From Microthrixaceae bacterium (GTDB lineage: Bacteria > Actinomycetota > Acidimicrobiia > Acidimicrobiales > Poriferisodalaceae), in contig WTFX01000029.1 of the NCBI GenBank assembly GCA_011523825.1, positions 219,920 through 283,919 on the forward strand: a stretch of DNA of 64,000 nt, written 5' to 3'. A program made the position numbers and the translations under genes. The notes under the pieces are model-generated. The model was not told the DNA's origin. It saw nothing but the letters and a program-made list of their open reading frames with translations, and ran no database searches. Shown piece after piece: positions 36,948 to 48,283 of this stretch. Every line of letters begins with the position of its first letter. The first letter of the stretch is position 1.

Positions 36948-38761
36948 TCGATGCCGAAGAGGTACGGATAGTGGTCTTGGCCGCCGACGTGCCGCTCAAC
37001 TTCGACGTCGGGCCAGCGCTCGGCGAGCCATGCCGTCACTTCGGCGGTCTCCGCGGCCGGGGCGACTGCTCCCTCAATCAGCGTGAGGATCTCGTGTGTT
37101 GGCTGCAGCATGTGAGCGAGCAATCCGATGGCAGCGGCACCGGCCGTCTCTCCCGTCGCGACTATGCCCGACTCGTCGAGGCCGATCCACTGACCGGCGG
37201 CGACCTGGCCGACAGAAGCGGTCGTGTCGCGCACGGCCTGAGTCACTTCGCCTGCTGCGACCGCGGTGGCTGTTTCCCCCATGGACGCAGCGTTGCGCGC
37301 CGCATCGGCGGCCGGGTCGTACCCGATGAGGGCTGCGAGGCCTGCGGGCACCGACGTGGTGGCTACGACCTCCACCTGCTTGACCGTCTGTGCATCGACC
37401 TGGCGGGCAACCGGGACGATGTTGGAGTTGTTGGGCAGCACCACGACCTGCTGTGACGGTGCGGCGCTGACTGCCGCGAGCAGTTCCGCGGTCGAGGGAT
37501 TCATCGTCTGCCCCCCGGTGACGATTTCCTGGACTCCCAGCGCCGTGAAGAGCTCGTCGAGCCCCGGTGCAGGCGAGACCGCGACGACTGCGCATGCGAC
37601 TTGCGGCTGATCCGGGATCGCCGTGCCGCCATGTGCGTGCGCTCCATGCGCACCGTGGCCGCCGAGGCCAGCGACTTGCTCATGAAGGTCGGTGATCTGG
37701 ATGCGATGGGGCCGTCCCACGTCTATGCCCGCTTCGATCACGGGGCCGATGTCATCGGTGTGGATATGACAGTTCCACAGCCCGTCGCCGCCCACCATGA
37801 CGATCGAGTCGCCCAGGGCATCCCAGGCAACCTTGAACTGATCGATGTTCTCGTCGGGCGCCGAAAGCAGGAACATCACCTCGTAGCGGGTGTCAGACGG
37901 ATCGTGCACGTCGTGACCCCCGCCATCGCCCCCCTCAAGGTGGCTGTGCAGTTCGGCGCGCTGTTCCGCGACGGGATCCACAGGATCGCTGAGCAGGTTG
38001 GTGCCGGCGTTCCCGTGTGCGATGACAGCTGCCACCTCGGCCGGCAAGTCGACTTCATCCGGCAGCGGACGACCGTCGAAGACGCTCAGCAGTGCATCGA
38101 GCAACAGCAGATAGCCCGCGGCGCCGGCGTCGACCACCCCAGCGTCGGCCAGCACCGGAAGCTGCTGCGGGGTGGCTTCCAGCGCTGCCTGTCCGGCTAG
38201 CCGTGCGCTCTCGAGCACAGCTGCCAGCGCCATCGCGCCGGTGCCCCGCTCGTCAGGCGTCAGGGCCTCGAGCGCTCGCTGTGCCGCCTGGGCCGAGGCG
38301 CGCGCAACACTCAGGATCGTGCCCTCGACGGGCCGCATGACCGCACTGTCGGCAGCCGTGCTCGCGGCGAGCAGGCCCTCGGCGAGCAGCGCGGCGTCGA
38401 TCGGCGGATCACTGTCGGGAGCGTCGTCGCGGGGGGCGAGCGTGGCAGCCAGGCCGCGCAGCAACTGGCTGACGATGACGCCGCTATTGCCGCGCGCGCC
38501 CATGAGTGCGCCATGCGAGATCGCGCGGCAGATGTCCCCCCTGCCGGCGCCGGACCTGAGCAGTTCCTCCGTGACTGCTGCGAGCGTCAAGGCCATGTTG
38601 GTGCCGGTGTCGCCGTCGGGCACGGGATAGACGTTGAGGCGATCGATCGTGACCCGGTGCTGGTTCAGCGCAGACTGATACCGGCGCATGACCTCGGCCA
38701 GCGCTTCGCTGTCGAGAGAGGGCACGGTGCCCACCGATGTATGAGCGTTGCTGTCGCCCAT
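36944..38761 (-). CDS. fakA: DAK2-domain fatty acid kinase FakA (YloV)
   Basis: FakA phosphorylates FakB-bound fatty acids in Gram-positives, producing acyl-phosphate for PlsX. The 605-aa product has the DAK2 kinase domain with NVYPVPDGDTGTNMALTL and GARGNSGVIVSQLLRG. A central region and a DegV-like C-terminal domain (VVLPNNSNI, GYDPAADAA) follow. Two His-rich loops (HSHLEGGDGGGHDVHD and GGHGAHGAHAHGG) are unusual and may bind metal or simply be linkers. It is followed directly by recG, as in many Firmicutes and actinobacteria. No FakB gene is in the window. Confidence 0.94.
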   Translation of the reverse strand: MGDSNAHTSVGTVPSLDSEALAEVMRRYQSALNQHRVTIDRLNVYPVPDGDTGTNMALTLAAVTEELLRSGAGRGDICRAISHGALMGARGNSGVIVSQLLRGLAATLAPRDDAPDSDPPIDAALLAEGLLAASTAADSAVMRPVEGTILSVARASAQAAQRALEALTPDERGTGAMALAAVLESARLAGQAALEATPQQLPVLADAGVVDAGAAGYLLLLDALLSVFDGRPLPDEVDLPAEVAAVIAHGNAGTNLLSDPVDPVAEQRAELHSHLEGGDGGGHDVHDPSDTRYEVMFLLSAPDENIDQFKVAWDALGDSIVMVGGDGLWNCHIHTDDIGPVIEAGIDVGRPHRIQITDLHEQVAGLGGHGAHGAHAHGGTAIPDQPQVACAVVAVSPAPGLDELFTALGVQEIVTGGQTMNPSTAELLAAVSAAPSQQVVVLPNNSNIVPVARQVDAQTVKQVEVVATTSVPAGLAALIGYDPAADAARNAASMGETATAVAAGEVTQAVRDTTASVGQVAAGQWIGLDESGIVATGETAGAAAIGLLAHMLQPTHEILTLIEGAVAPAAETAEVTAWLAERWPDVEVERHVGGQDHYPYLFGIE

Positions 38762-38769
38762 AGATGCCG

Positions 38770-38775
38770 AAGCTA
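38770..38775 (-). promoter_or_regulatory. candidate -10 of a leaderless fakA-recG transcript
   Basis: TAGCTT on the minus strand lies 8 nt before the fakA ATG, which has no Shine-Dalgarno sequence. Confidence 0.38.
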
Positions 38776-38866
38776 CAACGCGCCCGCGGCGGCCGGTTGG
38801 TAGCGTTCCGGGGACTGCGCGGGCTGCCGCGGCGGCCCGTCAGCATCCCTGCCACTGGAGGCGCAT

Positions 38867-39112
38867 GTGCAAGGCGTCATCAAGTCGTACGACCCGGCAT
38901 CCAGAGTCGGGATCGTGACTGACGACGTCACGCGCTCCGAGCACGAACTGGCCCCGAATGCCCTGGAAGGATCCATCTTCCGGATGGTGCGGCAAGGCCA
39001 GCGAGTGATCTACGACCTGGACGAACGGGGGCTCGCCACACGGCTGCGTCTCGGCTCGGAAGTGGATCTGGGAACACCTGATTGGATCACCGCCGGGGGG
39101 GAGACAGCGTGA
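38867..39112 (+). CDS. cold-shock-domain-like small protein
   Basis: The 81-aa product begins MQGVIKSYDPASRVGIVTDD, resembling the first strands of a cold-shock OB fold (GxVKxFxxxxGxGFI). It continues with EHELAPNALEGSIFRMVRQGQRVIYDLDE. The aromatic RNA-binding residues of CspA are only partly conserved (the FGF position is VGI), so nucleic-acid binding is uncertain. The GTG start has GGAGG 6 nt upstream. It diverges from fakA and stands 114 nt before pckG. Confidence 0.75.
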   Translation: MQGVIKSYDPASRVGIVTDDVTRSEHELAPNALEGSIFRMVRQGQRVIYDLDERGLATRLRLGSEVDLGTPDWITAGGETA

Positions 39113-39157
39113 TCTGAGGCCGGTGCAAGCGCGCCGGCCGAAGAGCGAGTTACCAGT

Positions 39158-39213
39158 CACGTCGTGCGGGAGCACGAGCATCGGACACGTCGTGCGCAAG
39201 CGCGAGACTCGGA
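39158..39213. repeat. 28-bp tandem repeat, two copies, before pckG
   Basis: Copies at 39158-39185 and 39186-39213 share 23 of 28 bases (CACGTCGTGCG at the start, TCGGA at the end). They end just before the pckG ribosome-binding site. Confidence 0.8.
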
Positions 39214-39226
39214 CCCGGAGGACAAT

Positions 39227-41014
39227 TTGCCTGCGACCACTCACCGTCAGCTGATCGATTGGGTCGATCATTGGGCCGGCGTGCTGCGACCCGATGCGGT
39301 CCACTGGTGCGACGGCTCACAAGCGGAGTATGAGCAGCTCTGCGGCCAGATGGTGGAATCGGGGACCCTCACCCCGCTCGATTCCGACGTACGCCCCAAC
39401 AGCTACCTCGCGCGGTCCGATCCGGGTGATGTCGCCCGCGTCGAGGACCGCACGTTCATCTGCACCGAGCGCGAGCTCGACGCGGGCCCCAACAACAATT
39501 GGCGCGCGCCTGATGACATGCGCGAGGAACTGCTGAAGCTGTTTAACGGCTCGATGCGCGGGCGGACGATGTACGTGGTGCCGTTCTCGATGGGACCGCT
39601 GGGCTCCCACATTGCGCATATCGGCGTCCAGCTCACCGACTCGCCCTACGTGGCGGCCTCCATGCGGATCATGACCCGCATGGGCCAGGCCGCGCTCGAC
39701 GTACTCGGCGACGGTCCCTTCGTGCCCTGCGTTCACTCGCTCGGCGCGCCGCTGGAAGCGGGTCAAGCCGATGTGCCGTGGCCGTGCGACGCCGAACGCA
39801 AGTACATCGTCCATTTCCCCGAGACACGGGAGATCTGGTCGTACGGATCCGGCTACGGCGGCAACGCACTGCTGGGCAAGAAGTGCTTCGCTCTGCGCAT
39901 CGCTTCGACGATGGCCCGGGACCAGGGCTGGCTGGCAGAGCACATGCTGATCGTGGGCGTGACACCTCCCGACGGCGAGACCGTCTATGTGGCGGCCGCG
40001 TTCCCATCCGCCTGCGGCAAGACGAACATGGCGATGATGATCCCCACACTTCCCGGTTGGAAGGTGCGCACCATCGGCGACGACATCGCGTGGATGAAGT
40101 TCGGAGATGACGGTCGACTGCACGCCATCAATCCCGAGGCCGGCATCTTCGGCGTGGCGCCAGGCACCGGCAACGACACCAATCCGAATGCGCTCGGCAC
40201 CGTCTGGGGCAATTGCGTGTTCACCAACGTGGCGCAGACGCCCGATGGCGACATCTGGTGGGAAGGACTCACTCCAGAGCCGCCCGAGGGCCTCATCGAC
40301 TGGCGCGGCAACGAGTGGTCAGCATCCGGCGGCACGCCCGCGGCGCACCCCAATGCTCGCTTCACGGCGCCCGCCGAGCAATGTCCCTCGATTGCACCCG
40401 AGTGGGAGGACCCCGCCGGCGTGCCGATCTCGGCGATCCTGTTCGGCGGCCGGCGAGCGACCACCGTGCCCTTGGTGGCGGAGGCGTTCGACTGGGAGCA
40501 CGGCGTGTTCCTGGGCTCCCAGATGTCTTCGGAGAAAACCGCTGCCGCTGCGGGGGCCATCGGCGAAGTGCGGCGAGATCCGTTCGCGATGCTGCCCTTC
40601 TGCGGCTACAACTTCGGCGACTACTTCCAGCACTGGCTCGACATCGGTGCCAAGCCGGGCACCCAACTGCCGAAGCTGTACTACGTGAACTGGTTCCGCA
40701 AAGACGCCGACGGCAACTTCATCTGGCCCGGCTTCGGCGACAATTCCCGGGTGCTGAAGTGGGTGGTGGAGCGAGTCGCCGGTCACGGAGAGGCAGTGCC
40801 GACAGCAATCGGCCTGGTGCCGCCGCCCGAGGCGCTCGACACCAGCGGCCTGGACCTGACAGACGCGGAGATCGAAACGCTGCTCGGCGTCAATGAAGAC
40901 GATTGGCGAGCCGAGATCGACATGATCGAGGCCCACTACCAGAACCTGGGCGAGCGCCTGCCCCCGCAGCTGCGTCACCAGCTCGACCTGCTCGAGGAGC
41001 GACTCGGTCTTTGA
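39227..41014 (+). CDS. pckG: phosphoenolpyruvate carboxykinase (GTP)
   Basis: PckG interconverts oxaloacetate and PEP with GTP, linking the TCA cycle to gluconeogenesis. The 595-aa protein has the kinase P-loop [47 protein letters not shown] and [12 protein letters not shown], all class hallmarks. I start at a TTG at 39227 with GGAGG 5 nt upstream. The frame extends 21 codons to a GTG at 39164 across the 28-bp repeat, which has no such site. A strong hairpin follows the stop. Confidence 0.95.
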   Translation: MPATTHRQLIDWVDHWAGVLRPDAVHWCDGSQAEYEQLCGQMVESGTLTPLDSDVRPNSYLARSDPGDVARVEDRTFICTERELDAGPNNNWRAPDDMREELLKLFNGSMRGRTMYVVPFSMGPLGSHIAHIGVQLTDSPYVAASMRIMTRMGQAALDVLGDGPFVPCVHSLGAPLEAGQADVPWPCDAERKYIVHFPETREIWSYGSGYGGNALLGKKCFALRIASTMARDQGWLAEHMLIVGVTPPDGETVYVAAAFPSACGKTNMAMMIPTLPGWKVRTIGDDIAWMKFGDDGRLHAINPEAGIFGVAPGTGNDTNPNALGTVWGNCVFTNVAQTPDGDIWWEGLTPEPPEGLIDWRGNEWSASGGTPAAHPNARFTAPAEQCPSIAPEWEDPAGVPISAILFGGRRATTVPLVAEAFDWEHGVFLGSQMSSEKTAAAAGAIGEVRRDPFAMLPFCGYNFGDYFQHWLDIGAKPGTQLPKLYYVNWFRKDADGNFIWPGFGDNSRVLKWVVERVAGHGEAVPTAIGLVPPPEALDTSGLDLTDAEIETLLGVNEDDWRAEIDMIEAHYQNLGERLPPQLRHQLDLLEERLGL

Positions 41015-41029
41015 GCGCATGCAGTGAAC

Positions 41030-41052
41030 GGCGCACCCGATGTGGGTGCGCC
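41030..41052. terminator. bidirectional hairpin between pckG and the minus-strand operon
   Basis: GGCGCACCC-GATGT-GGGTGCGCC forms a perfect 9-bp stem with a 5-nt loop. It lies 16 nt after the pckG stop and 8 nt after the end of the opposing gene. No U-run follows on either strand, which is common in high-GC actinobacteria. Confidence 0.7.
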
Positions 41053-41059
41053 ATGCTCG

Positions 41060-41431
41060 TCAGCTGCCCAGGAACATGGCTCGGATGGCGAGTCCCATGA
41101 TGAACAGCGCGCCGAGCCCGAACAACTCGTAGCGACGGTGTTCCAGCTGCTGGCGGTAGGCGTAGACGAACAGGACCGCAACCGCGCAGCAGACCCCGTA
41201 GAAGACGTGGAACGCCGGGGCATCGACCGAGGCAGCTCGCATCAGGATCACACCGGAAGTGAGCTGCGCGAACACCAACACCCATGCGCCGCCCAGGAAC
41301 CACCACAGGCTGCGGTGGCGCAGCGCCCCCCAGCGCCTCGCCCCAAGCGCCCAGATCCCCGCGGCGCCGTTCGACAGCACCATCGCCCAGGCAATCGCCG
41401 TGTGGACTGTCGAGGCGACCTCAGCGCTCAC
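41060..41431 (-). CDS. small multi-pass membrane protein of unknown function
   Basis: The 123-aa product has four likely membrane helices (around residues 8-28, 42-64, 73-92 and 103-121) separated by short basic loops such as ARRWGALRHR and YRQQLEHRRYE. No catalytic motif is seen. It is last in a minus-strand trio and overlaps its upstream neighbour by 4 nt, so it is co-translated with it. Confidence 0.75.
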   Translation of the reverse strand: MSAEVASTVHTAIAWAMVLSNGAAGIWALGARRWGALRHRSLWWFLGGAWVLVFAQLTSGVILMRAASVDAPAFHVFYGVCCAVAVLFVYAYRQQLEHRRYELFGLGALFIMGLAIRAMFLGS

Positions 41432-41850
41432 TGAGACGACGACGGCGCGATGTGCTGCGTGAACAGGTGAATGAACATCAGCAGGTTCTGGGCATCTCCG
41501 TGGCCATTGGCGAGGTTCAGCTCGCCGGGACGGCGTGCCTCGGTGTCGCTGAGCTTCATGACATCGAGCGCTCGCAGCAACCCCACCGGTGCCCCGGCCG
41601 ACACCAACTCGCCGATGTCGCGCACGATGTGACGGCCCCGAAGCCCCTGAGACTGGATGAGGCTGCGCAGCAACAGGCGGGCCAGCGCGCAGGCACTCGC
41701 CGGAGACACGTCGGCGACAGCGACAGCTTCGGCATACAGCGGCACGAGCTTGCGATCGAGCCCCGGGGGTGCGTCGCTCGGCTCTCGGCCTTCCTGCTCG
41801 CCGGCGCTCGCCGGTCCCGCAGCATCCCTTCCTGTGTCAGGCGACGGCAC
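41428..41850 (-). CDS. helical protein, DUF4145-like
   Basis: After a disordered 30-residue N-terminus, the 140-aa product is all helical: [50 protein letters not shown] and [11 protein letters not shown]. The pattern of a paired helix, a leucine-rich middle and a GN/H-containing third helix resembles the DUF4145 (HEPN-related) fold. The match is by eye and weak. It overlaps the AMACR-family gene by 14 nt and the membrane gene by 4 nt. Confidence 0.65.
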   Translation of the reverse strand: MPSPDTGRDAAGPASAGEQEGREPSDAPPGLDRKLVPLYAEAVAVADVSPASACALARLLLRSLIQSQGLRGRHIVRDIGELVSAGAPVGLLRALDVMKLSDTEARRPGELNLANGHGDAQNLLMFIHLFTQHIAPSSSQ

Positions 41851-42988
41851 CGGTGTCGCGCAGCTTTGCGATGTCGTCGGGGTCGTAACCGGCGATGGCC
41901 AGCACGTCGTCGGTGTGCTGGCCGGGGTGCGCAGGCGGCCCCTGAACGGCCTGGACCGTGCGGCTGAAGCGAGGCGACGGGCTCGGCTGGATCACACCGG
42001 CCACCTCGCAGAACACGTCGCGATGGACGTTGTGAGGATGCTGCGGGGCCTCTTCCAGAGTCAGCACCGGGGCGAAGCACACATCGGTGGCATCCATGAT
42101 CTCGCACCACTCGTCGCGCGTCTTCGACCTGAAGATCTCGGCGATCCGATTCTTGAGCTCGGGCCACCGGCTGCGCGAGTGCTGCTTCGCGAATTCCGGA
42201 TCGCCCTCAAGGCCAGTGAGCCGCAGCAGCTCGGCATAGAACTGCGGCTCGATCGAGCCGACGGAGATGTAGTTGCCGTCGGCGCACTCGTACACGTCGT
42301 AGAAGTGGCTGCCGGTGTCGAGCAGGTTCGTCCCGCGCTCGTCGTTCCACACGCCCAGTGCCCGCATCGAGTGGAACATGGCCATGAGCGTTGCCGCGCC
42401 GTCCACCATGGCTGCGTCCACCACCTGGCCCTGACCGGAGCGCTGAGACTCGAACAGCGCGCAGGCCACGCCGAACGCCAGCAGCATGCCCCCGCCGCCG
42501 AAGTCGCCCACCAGGTTCAGCGGGGCGATAGGGGGTTCTCCCTTGCGCCCGATGGGATCGAGTGCACCGGCCAATGCGATGTAGTTGATGTCGTGCCCGG
42601 CGCCCATGTGGTACGGGCCTTCCTGGCCCCAGCCGGTCATGCGGCCGTAAACGAGCTGCGGGTTGCGAGCCAGACACTCGTCGGGTCCGATGCCGAGCCG
42701 CTCCATGACCCCAGGGCGGAACCCCTCGATGAGCGCATCGGAGTGCTCGACCAGTCGCAGCAACGCCTCGATGGCGTCGGGGTTCTTGAGGTCGAGGCCG
42801 AGCGACGTGCGTCCGCGGGCGAGCACGTCAATGGGCGGAGTGTCGGGGTCTCGATCGCGCACTCTCGCCGCGCGGTCGATGCGGATGACCTCCGCCCCCA
42901 TGTCCGAGAGCATCATTCCGCAGAAGGGTCCCGGGCCGATGCCCTGTAACTCGATAACTCGAACGCCTGCCAGCGGCCCTGTGCCCAT
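41837..42988 (-). CDS. CoA transferase family III, alpha-methylacyl-CoA racemase-like
   Basis: The 383-aa enzyme matches AMACR/MCR, which epimerises 2-methylacyl-CoAs so that branched or sterol side chains can enter beta-oxidation. It shows [38 protein letters not shown] (His/Asp pair) and [15 protein letters not shown] (second Asp region). A CoA transferase role is the alternative for this family, but the GHDINY and GDFGGGGM blocks favour the racemase. I chose the ATG at 42988 with AAGGGA 6 nt upstream. Confidence 0.88.
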   Translation of the reverse strand: MGTGPLAGVRVIELQGIGPGPFCGMMLSDMGAEVIRIDRAARVRDRDPDTPPIDVLARGRTSLGLDLKNPDAIEALLRLVEHSDALIEGFRPGVMERLGIGPDECLARNPQLVYGRMTGWGQEGPYHMGAGHDINYIALAGALDPIGRKGEPPIAPLNLVGDFGGGGMLLAFGVACALFESQRSGQGQVVDAAMVDGAATLMAMFHSMRALGVWNDERGTNLLDTGSHFYDVYECADGNYISVGSIEPQFYAELLRLTGLEGDPEFAKQHSRSRWPELKNRIAEIFRSKTRDEWCEIMDATDVCFAPVLTLEEAPQHPHNVHRDVFCEVAGVIQPSPSPRFSRTVQAVQGPPAHPGQHTDDVLAIAGYDPDDIAKLRDTGAVA

Positions 42989-43044
42989 GTTGCATCCCTT
43001 CGTCACTGGATGGTCACGCTACTTCGCGGCGCCTGCGGGAGGTC

Positions 43045-43746
43045 TTAGCTGCCCAACGCCTGCCTGATGGCTTCGGCGATCCGCTCGACGGCACCGGGTG
43101 TGCGCGTGCCCCACCAGAACAGATCCTGCCCGTCGATCAGGTGCGTCGGTGCGCGCGCAGCCAGCTCGTCGAGATGACGCCGGTGCCATGGATAGGGCTC
43201 AGTCGGCGCCAGCACAACGTCGAATGGCTCTGTCGACAGATCTTCGGCGTCAACTGTCGGGTAGGTGCCCCGATCGGAGAAGGCCACTTCCACACCGCAC
43301 CAGGCAAGCAGCGAGGCACCGTACGTTTGCGCACCGATCGTCATGTACGGCCGGCGCCAGATCGGAACGAACACGCGCGCGACGCGGCCGGAGCGAAGCT
43401 CAAGCATCTCGAAACGCTCAGGCAGAGGATCTGTAGTCCATGCGACGCCGATTCGCGCGGCCAGACGATGCAATTCAGGCTCGACATCGTCGAGCGATGC
43501 AACGTGCAGCGCCACGACATCGATGTCGCGGGCGATCAGCGCTTCATAGTCCTCTCTGCGGTTCTCCTCGCGATCTGCGACCACCAGATCGGGTTGCAAC
43601 TCGGCGATGGCCTCGATGTCGGGGTTCTTGGTGCCGCCGACGTGCGCGAGATCGGGTCGTTCGCAATAGCGGGTGCACGCGATCGGGTCGGCGCCCCAGG
43701 CGGCCAGCGTCTCGGTGACGCTCGGAACGAGGCTGACGACTCGCAC
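43045..43746 (-). CDS. BtuF-like helical-backbone metal receptor domain protein, no signal peptide
   Basis: The 233-aa product is a periplasmic-binding-protein class III fold: VSLVPSVTETLAAWG, VGGTKNPDIEAIAELQPDLVVADREENRR and TYGASLLAWCG. It resembles vitamin B12 and siderophore binding proteins. It starts with GTG directly at the domain and has no leader or lipobox, so it is probably cytoplasmic, unlike true BtuF. It diverges from a helicase across 34 nt. No transporter genes are adjacent. The ligand is unknown. Confidence 0.8.
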   Translation of the reverse strand: MRVVSLVPSVTETLAAWGADPIACTRYCERPDLAHVGGTKNPDIEAIAELQPDLVVADREENRREDYEALIARDIDVVALHVASLDDVEPELHRLAARIGVAWTTDPLPERFEMLELRSGRVARVFVPIWRRPYMTIGAQTYGASLLAWCGVEVAFSDRGTYPTVDAEDLSTEPFDVVLAPTEPYPWHRRHLDELAARAPTHLIDGQDLFWWGTRTPGAVERIAEAIRQALGS

Positions 43747-43753
43747 CGACCGC

Positions 43754-43774
43754 AGGCTAGTGAGGGTCTAGCTT
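43754..43774. promoter_or_regulatory. divergent leaderless -10 elements
   Basis: TAGCCT (minus strand, 43759-43754) lies 7 nt before the BtuF-like GTG. TAGCTT (plus strand, 43769-43774) lies 6 nt before the helicase GTG. Neither gene has a Shine-Dalgarno site. The whole divergent promoter fits in 34 nt. Confidence 0.45.
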
Positions 43775-43780
43775 CGCCCC

Positions 43781-45676
43781 GTGAGCGATACGGCGCCCAC
43801 GACGGATCCCGGTGAGGCTCTCCCGCCCGACGACGGACTCGATTCTTCTCAGCGCGCTGCAGTCCGATCCCCAGCGGCGGCGTTGCTCGTGCTGGCCGGT
43901 CCGGGCAGCGGCAAGACGCGCGTGCTCACGCAACGAATCGCGTGGCGCGCCGCCACCGAGTCGATGCAGGCACCGCGCGCCGTCGCCGTGACGTTCACTC
44001 GCCGAGCAGCGAACGAACTCAGGGCGAGGCTCCGGGAACTGGACATCCACGACATGGGTCCGGTCGGCACGTTTCATGCGATTGCCCTCGCGCAGGTGCG
44101 ACAGCACGATGCAGACCGCGGCCGGGCCGAGCGAAAGATCCTGCCGAACCGAGCAACGCTCAGCGGCGAGCTCGCTGAGCACCTCCAGCGTGCCTACGGT
44201 GCGAGGGCGCCGATCACCGTCGCCAGGGCGCTGCGCGAGATCGACTGGGCGAAGGCGAACGACCTGTCAGTTGCCGACTACCGCGACGGTTCCGCGCAGC
44301 GGCGGCTGGGGCCCGCCGCCGCGGAGGCAGCCGCTGAGCTCTACCACCACTTCGAACGCCTCAAATCGCGCCGCCGGTTGCTCGATTTCGACGACCTGCT
44401 CGCCGAATGCACGCGCCTGATGCGCTCCGACGAGCACTTCGCAGCGGCGCGGCGCTGGCTGCACCGGCACTTCTTCGTCGATGAGTTTCAGGATCTCAAC
44501 CGGCTGCAGTGGAATCTGCTGCAGGAGTGGATCGGAGGTCCTGAAGCTGTGCACAGCGGGGCCGCCGACATTTGCGCCGTCGGCGACGCCGATCAGGCGA
44601 TCTACGGATGGAACGGTGCCGACAGCCGGTACATCTCCGAATTCGATCGCCATTTCGCAGGGGTGCAGGTCGTTCGGCTCGAGCTCAACTACCGCAGCCA
44701 CCCCTCGCTGGTCACCGCCGCACAGGCGGTCATGAACTCTGACCCCGAGCCGACCGGCGCAGACGTCGGCGGCGCGAAACAGTCGCCGGCACGCCCGCAC
44801 GAGACCGGCCCTGCGCCGACGGTGACTGCATTCGACAATGCGGCGGCAGAGGCCGATGGCATCGCCAGATGGATCGCCAATCGTCACGTCGGCGGCGTGC
44901 GCTGGGATTCGTTCGGTGTCCTCGCCCGAACCAACGCCCAACTCTCCGACATCGCCACCGCCCTCGAGGCTCGCGGCATCCCCTGTCGACTCAGCGGGCA
45001 GCGAAGCCCGTTCCTGCAGGTGCCTGCCACCCGGCAGGTGCTGGAGCACCTCCGCGCGACCGGCGATCAGTTCTCGACTGCGGTCTCCGACATGCGAGCA
45101 GACGTGGCCGATGCCACCCAAGGCGATGGACCCGAGCCGGCGCTGGCGCGGGTGCTCGAACTCGCCGACGCCTATCTCACCGAGATGTCCCGTGCCTCGG
45201 GCCCCACGCACAGTCGCCGCGGCCCCACCGGAGAGGGTTTCGCGACGTGGGTCAGCTTGCTGTCGGCCAGCGACCGCGAGCTCACAGCAGACCTGTTCGA
45301 CAGCGACCGCTCGGGCGCCCGCTTCGATCCGCGAGACGGTGCTGTGACACTGGCGACCTTTCATGCAGCGAAGGGTCTGCAGTGGAATCACGTCGTGATC
45401 GCGGGCATGGAGGACGGCCTCGTGCCACTGCGCCGAGACGACCCAGAGGAACGGCGGCTGCTCTATGTGGCCGTCTCACGTGCCGCGCGCACGCTGCACT
45501 TCACGTGGGCGCGACATCGATCCGGCCGCGATGCGGCCGGCGAGCTTCGCAGCCCCTCGCCCTGGTTGGCACAGATCGAGGCCACCACCGCCGAGCCGCC
45601 ACCGCTGTCAGCAGACGACTCCGCTGCCCGGGTCGCCGCCGCCCGCGCCGCCCTCGACGCAACGCGTCGGTCCTGA
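43781..45676 (+). CDS. UvrD/PcrA-family superfamily 1 DNA helicase
   Basis: The 631-aa protein has SF1A motifs: Q-motif DSSQRAAV, Walker A AGPGSGKT (39-46), VTFTRRAANELRARL (Ia), FFVDEFQDLNRLQ (II), VGDADQAIYGWNGAD (III), LNYRSHPSL (IV), FHAAKGLQWNHVVIAGM (V) and LYVAVSRAA (VI). It is about 90 residues shorter than PcrA and lacks the HRDC and zinc modules of mycobacterial UvrD2. It probably acts in repair or replication-conflict removal. The exact subgroup is not fixed. Confidence 0.92.
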   Translation: MSDTAPTTDPGEALPPDDGLDSSQRAAVRSPAAALLVLAGPGSGKTRVLTQRIAWRAATESMQAPRAVAVTFTRRAANELRARLRELDIHDMGPVGTFHAIALAQVRQHDADRGRAERKILPNRATLSGELAEHLQRAYGARAPITVARALREIDWAKANDLSVADYRDGSAQRRLGPAAAEAAAELYHHFERLKSRRRLLDFDDLLAECTRLMRSDEHFAAARRWLHRHFFVDEFQDLNRLQWNLLQEWIGGPEAVHSGAADICAVGDADQAIYGWNGADSRYISEFDRHFAGVQVVRLELNYRSHPSLVTAAQAVMNSDPEPTGADVGGAKQSPARPHETGPAPTVTAFDNAAAEADGIARWIANRHVGGVRWDSFGVLARTNAQLSDIATALEARGIPCRLSGQRSPFLQVPATRQVLEHLRATGDQFSTAVSDMRADVADATQGDGPEPALARVLELADAYLTEMSRASGPTHSRRGPTGEGFATWVSLLSASDRELTADLFDSDRSGARFDPRDGAVTLATFHAAKGLQWNHVVIAGMEDGLVPLRRDDPEERRLLYVAVSRAARTLHFTWARHRSGRDAAGELRSPSPWLAQIEATTAEPPPLSADDSAARVAAARAALDATRRS

Positions 45677-45712
45677 TGCCAATCGCCTTCACTGCCTCCT
45701 GCAGCCGGCGAC

Positions 45713-46507
45713 TCACAGTGCGAGATCAGCGAATACCGGCGTGTGATCTGAGGGCTTGGTGCCCTTGCGAGCGTTGCGGTCGATGAGGCAGAACCTCGCC
45801 GCGGCCACAACCGGTTCAGTAGCCAGCAGCAGGTCGATCCGCCGGCCGTGCCGCTTGTAGAACGCTCCGTCGCGGTAGTCCCACCAGCTGTACAAGCCGT
45901 CAGCGTCGTAATGCTCGCGAAAGATGTCCCGCAGGCCCCACTCGCACACGTCACCTAGAGCATCCCGCTCGCGCCGGGTGACGTGAGTGCGCGGCTCAGT
46001 GTTGTCGGGGTCCCACACATCTCGGTCGTCGGGGCACACGTTGAAGTCGCCGCCGACCAATACCGGCTCGGCCGGGTCACAGGTGGCCTCGAGGTGCGCT
46101 CGCAGGCGACCCAGCCAGTCGAGCTTGTAGTGGTAGTGCTCATGGTCGACTTCGCGGCCATTCGGGACATACGCGGAACTCACCGTCACACCGCCGCAGC
46201 GGGCCGAGACGATGCGAGCATCGGGATCGGGCTCGCGGCCATCGGCGAAGCCCGCGACCACATCGGACAGGCCCACCCGCGACAGGATCGCGACCCCGTT
46301 CCAGCGGCCCTGCCCGTGGTGGGCCGACTCGTAGCCCTGCGCCTCGAAGTGCGGTTGCGGGAACTGCTCGTCGGACATCTTCGTCTCTTGCAGCAGCAGA
46401 ACGTCCGGCTCGGCATAGTCGAGCCACTCGTCGACCCGTTCCAGCCTCGCGTTCAGACTGTTGACGTTCCACGTGGCAATCCGCACGCCACGGACGCTAA
46501 CGGCCAC
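45713..46507 (-). CDS. xthA: exodeoxyribonuclease III (XthA)
   Basis: XthA is an AP endonuclease and 3'-5' exonuclease in base-excision repair. The 264-aa EEP-fold enzyme has ATWNVNSLNARL, LLQETKMSD (Glu), VPNGREVD, GGDFNVCPDD (Asp/Asn), RRIDLLLAT and SDHTPV (final Asp-His). All active-site residues are present. It starts with GTG, 2 nt after ettA, and converges on the helicase with a 36-nt gap. Confidence 0.95.
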   Translation of the reverse strand: MAVSVRGVRIATWNVNSLNARLERVDEWLDYAEPDVLLLQETKMSDEQFPQPHFEAQGYESAHHGQGRWNGVAILSRVGLSDVVAGFADGREPDPDARIVSARCGGVTVSSAYVPNGREVDHEHYHYKLDWLGRLRAHLEATCDPAEPVLVGGDFNVCPDDRDVWDPDNTEPRTHVTRRERDALGDVCEWGLRDIFREHYDADGLYSWWDYRDGAFYKRHGRRIDLLLATEPVVAAARFCLIDRNARKGTKPSDHTPVFADLAL

Positions 46508-46509
46508 AC

Positions 46510-48234
<1,725 letters not shown>

Positions 48235-48283
48235 CAGTGCACCGCCATCAGCGAATCGCCGTCAACAGGTCACAAGCTGCCGG

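Noticed and set aside
38762..38866. rpmB (L28), often next to fakA
   Set aside because: The 105-nt gap is too small and no CxxC L28 sequence is seen in any frame.
41428..41850. DUF4145-like gene and membrane gene as a HEPN toxin-antitoxin or defence pair
   Set aside because: No RX4-6H HEPN ribonuclease motif is visible and the pair is translationally linked to a metabolic racemase-like gene.
43781..45676. Helicase as UvrD2
   Set aside because: HRDC and the tetracysteine region of UvrD2 are absent, so only the UvrD/PcrA family is claimed.
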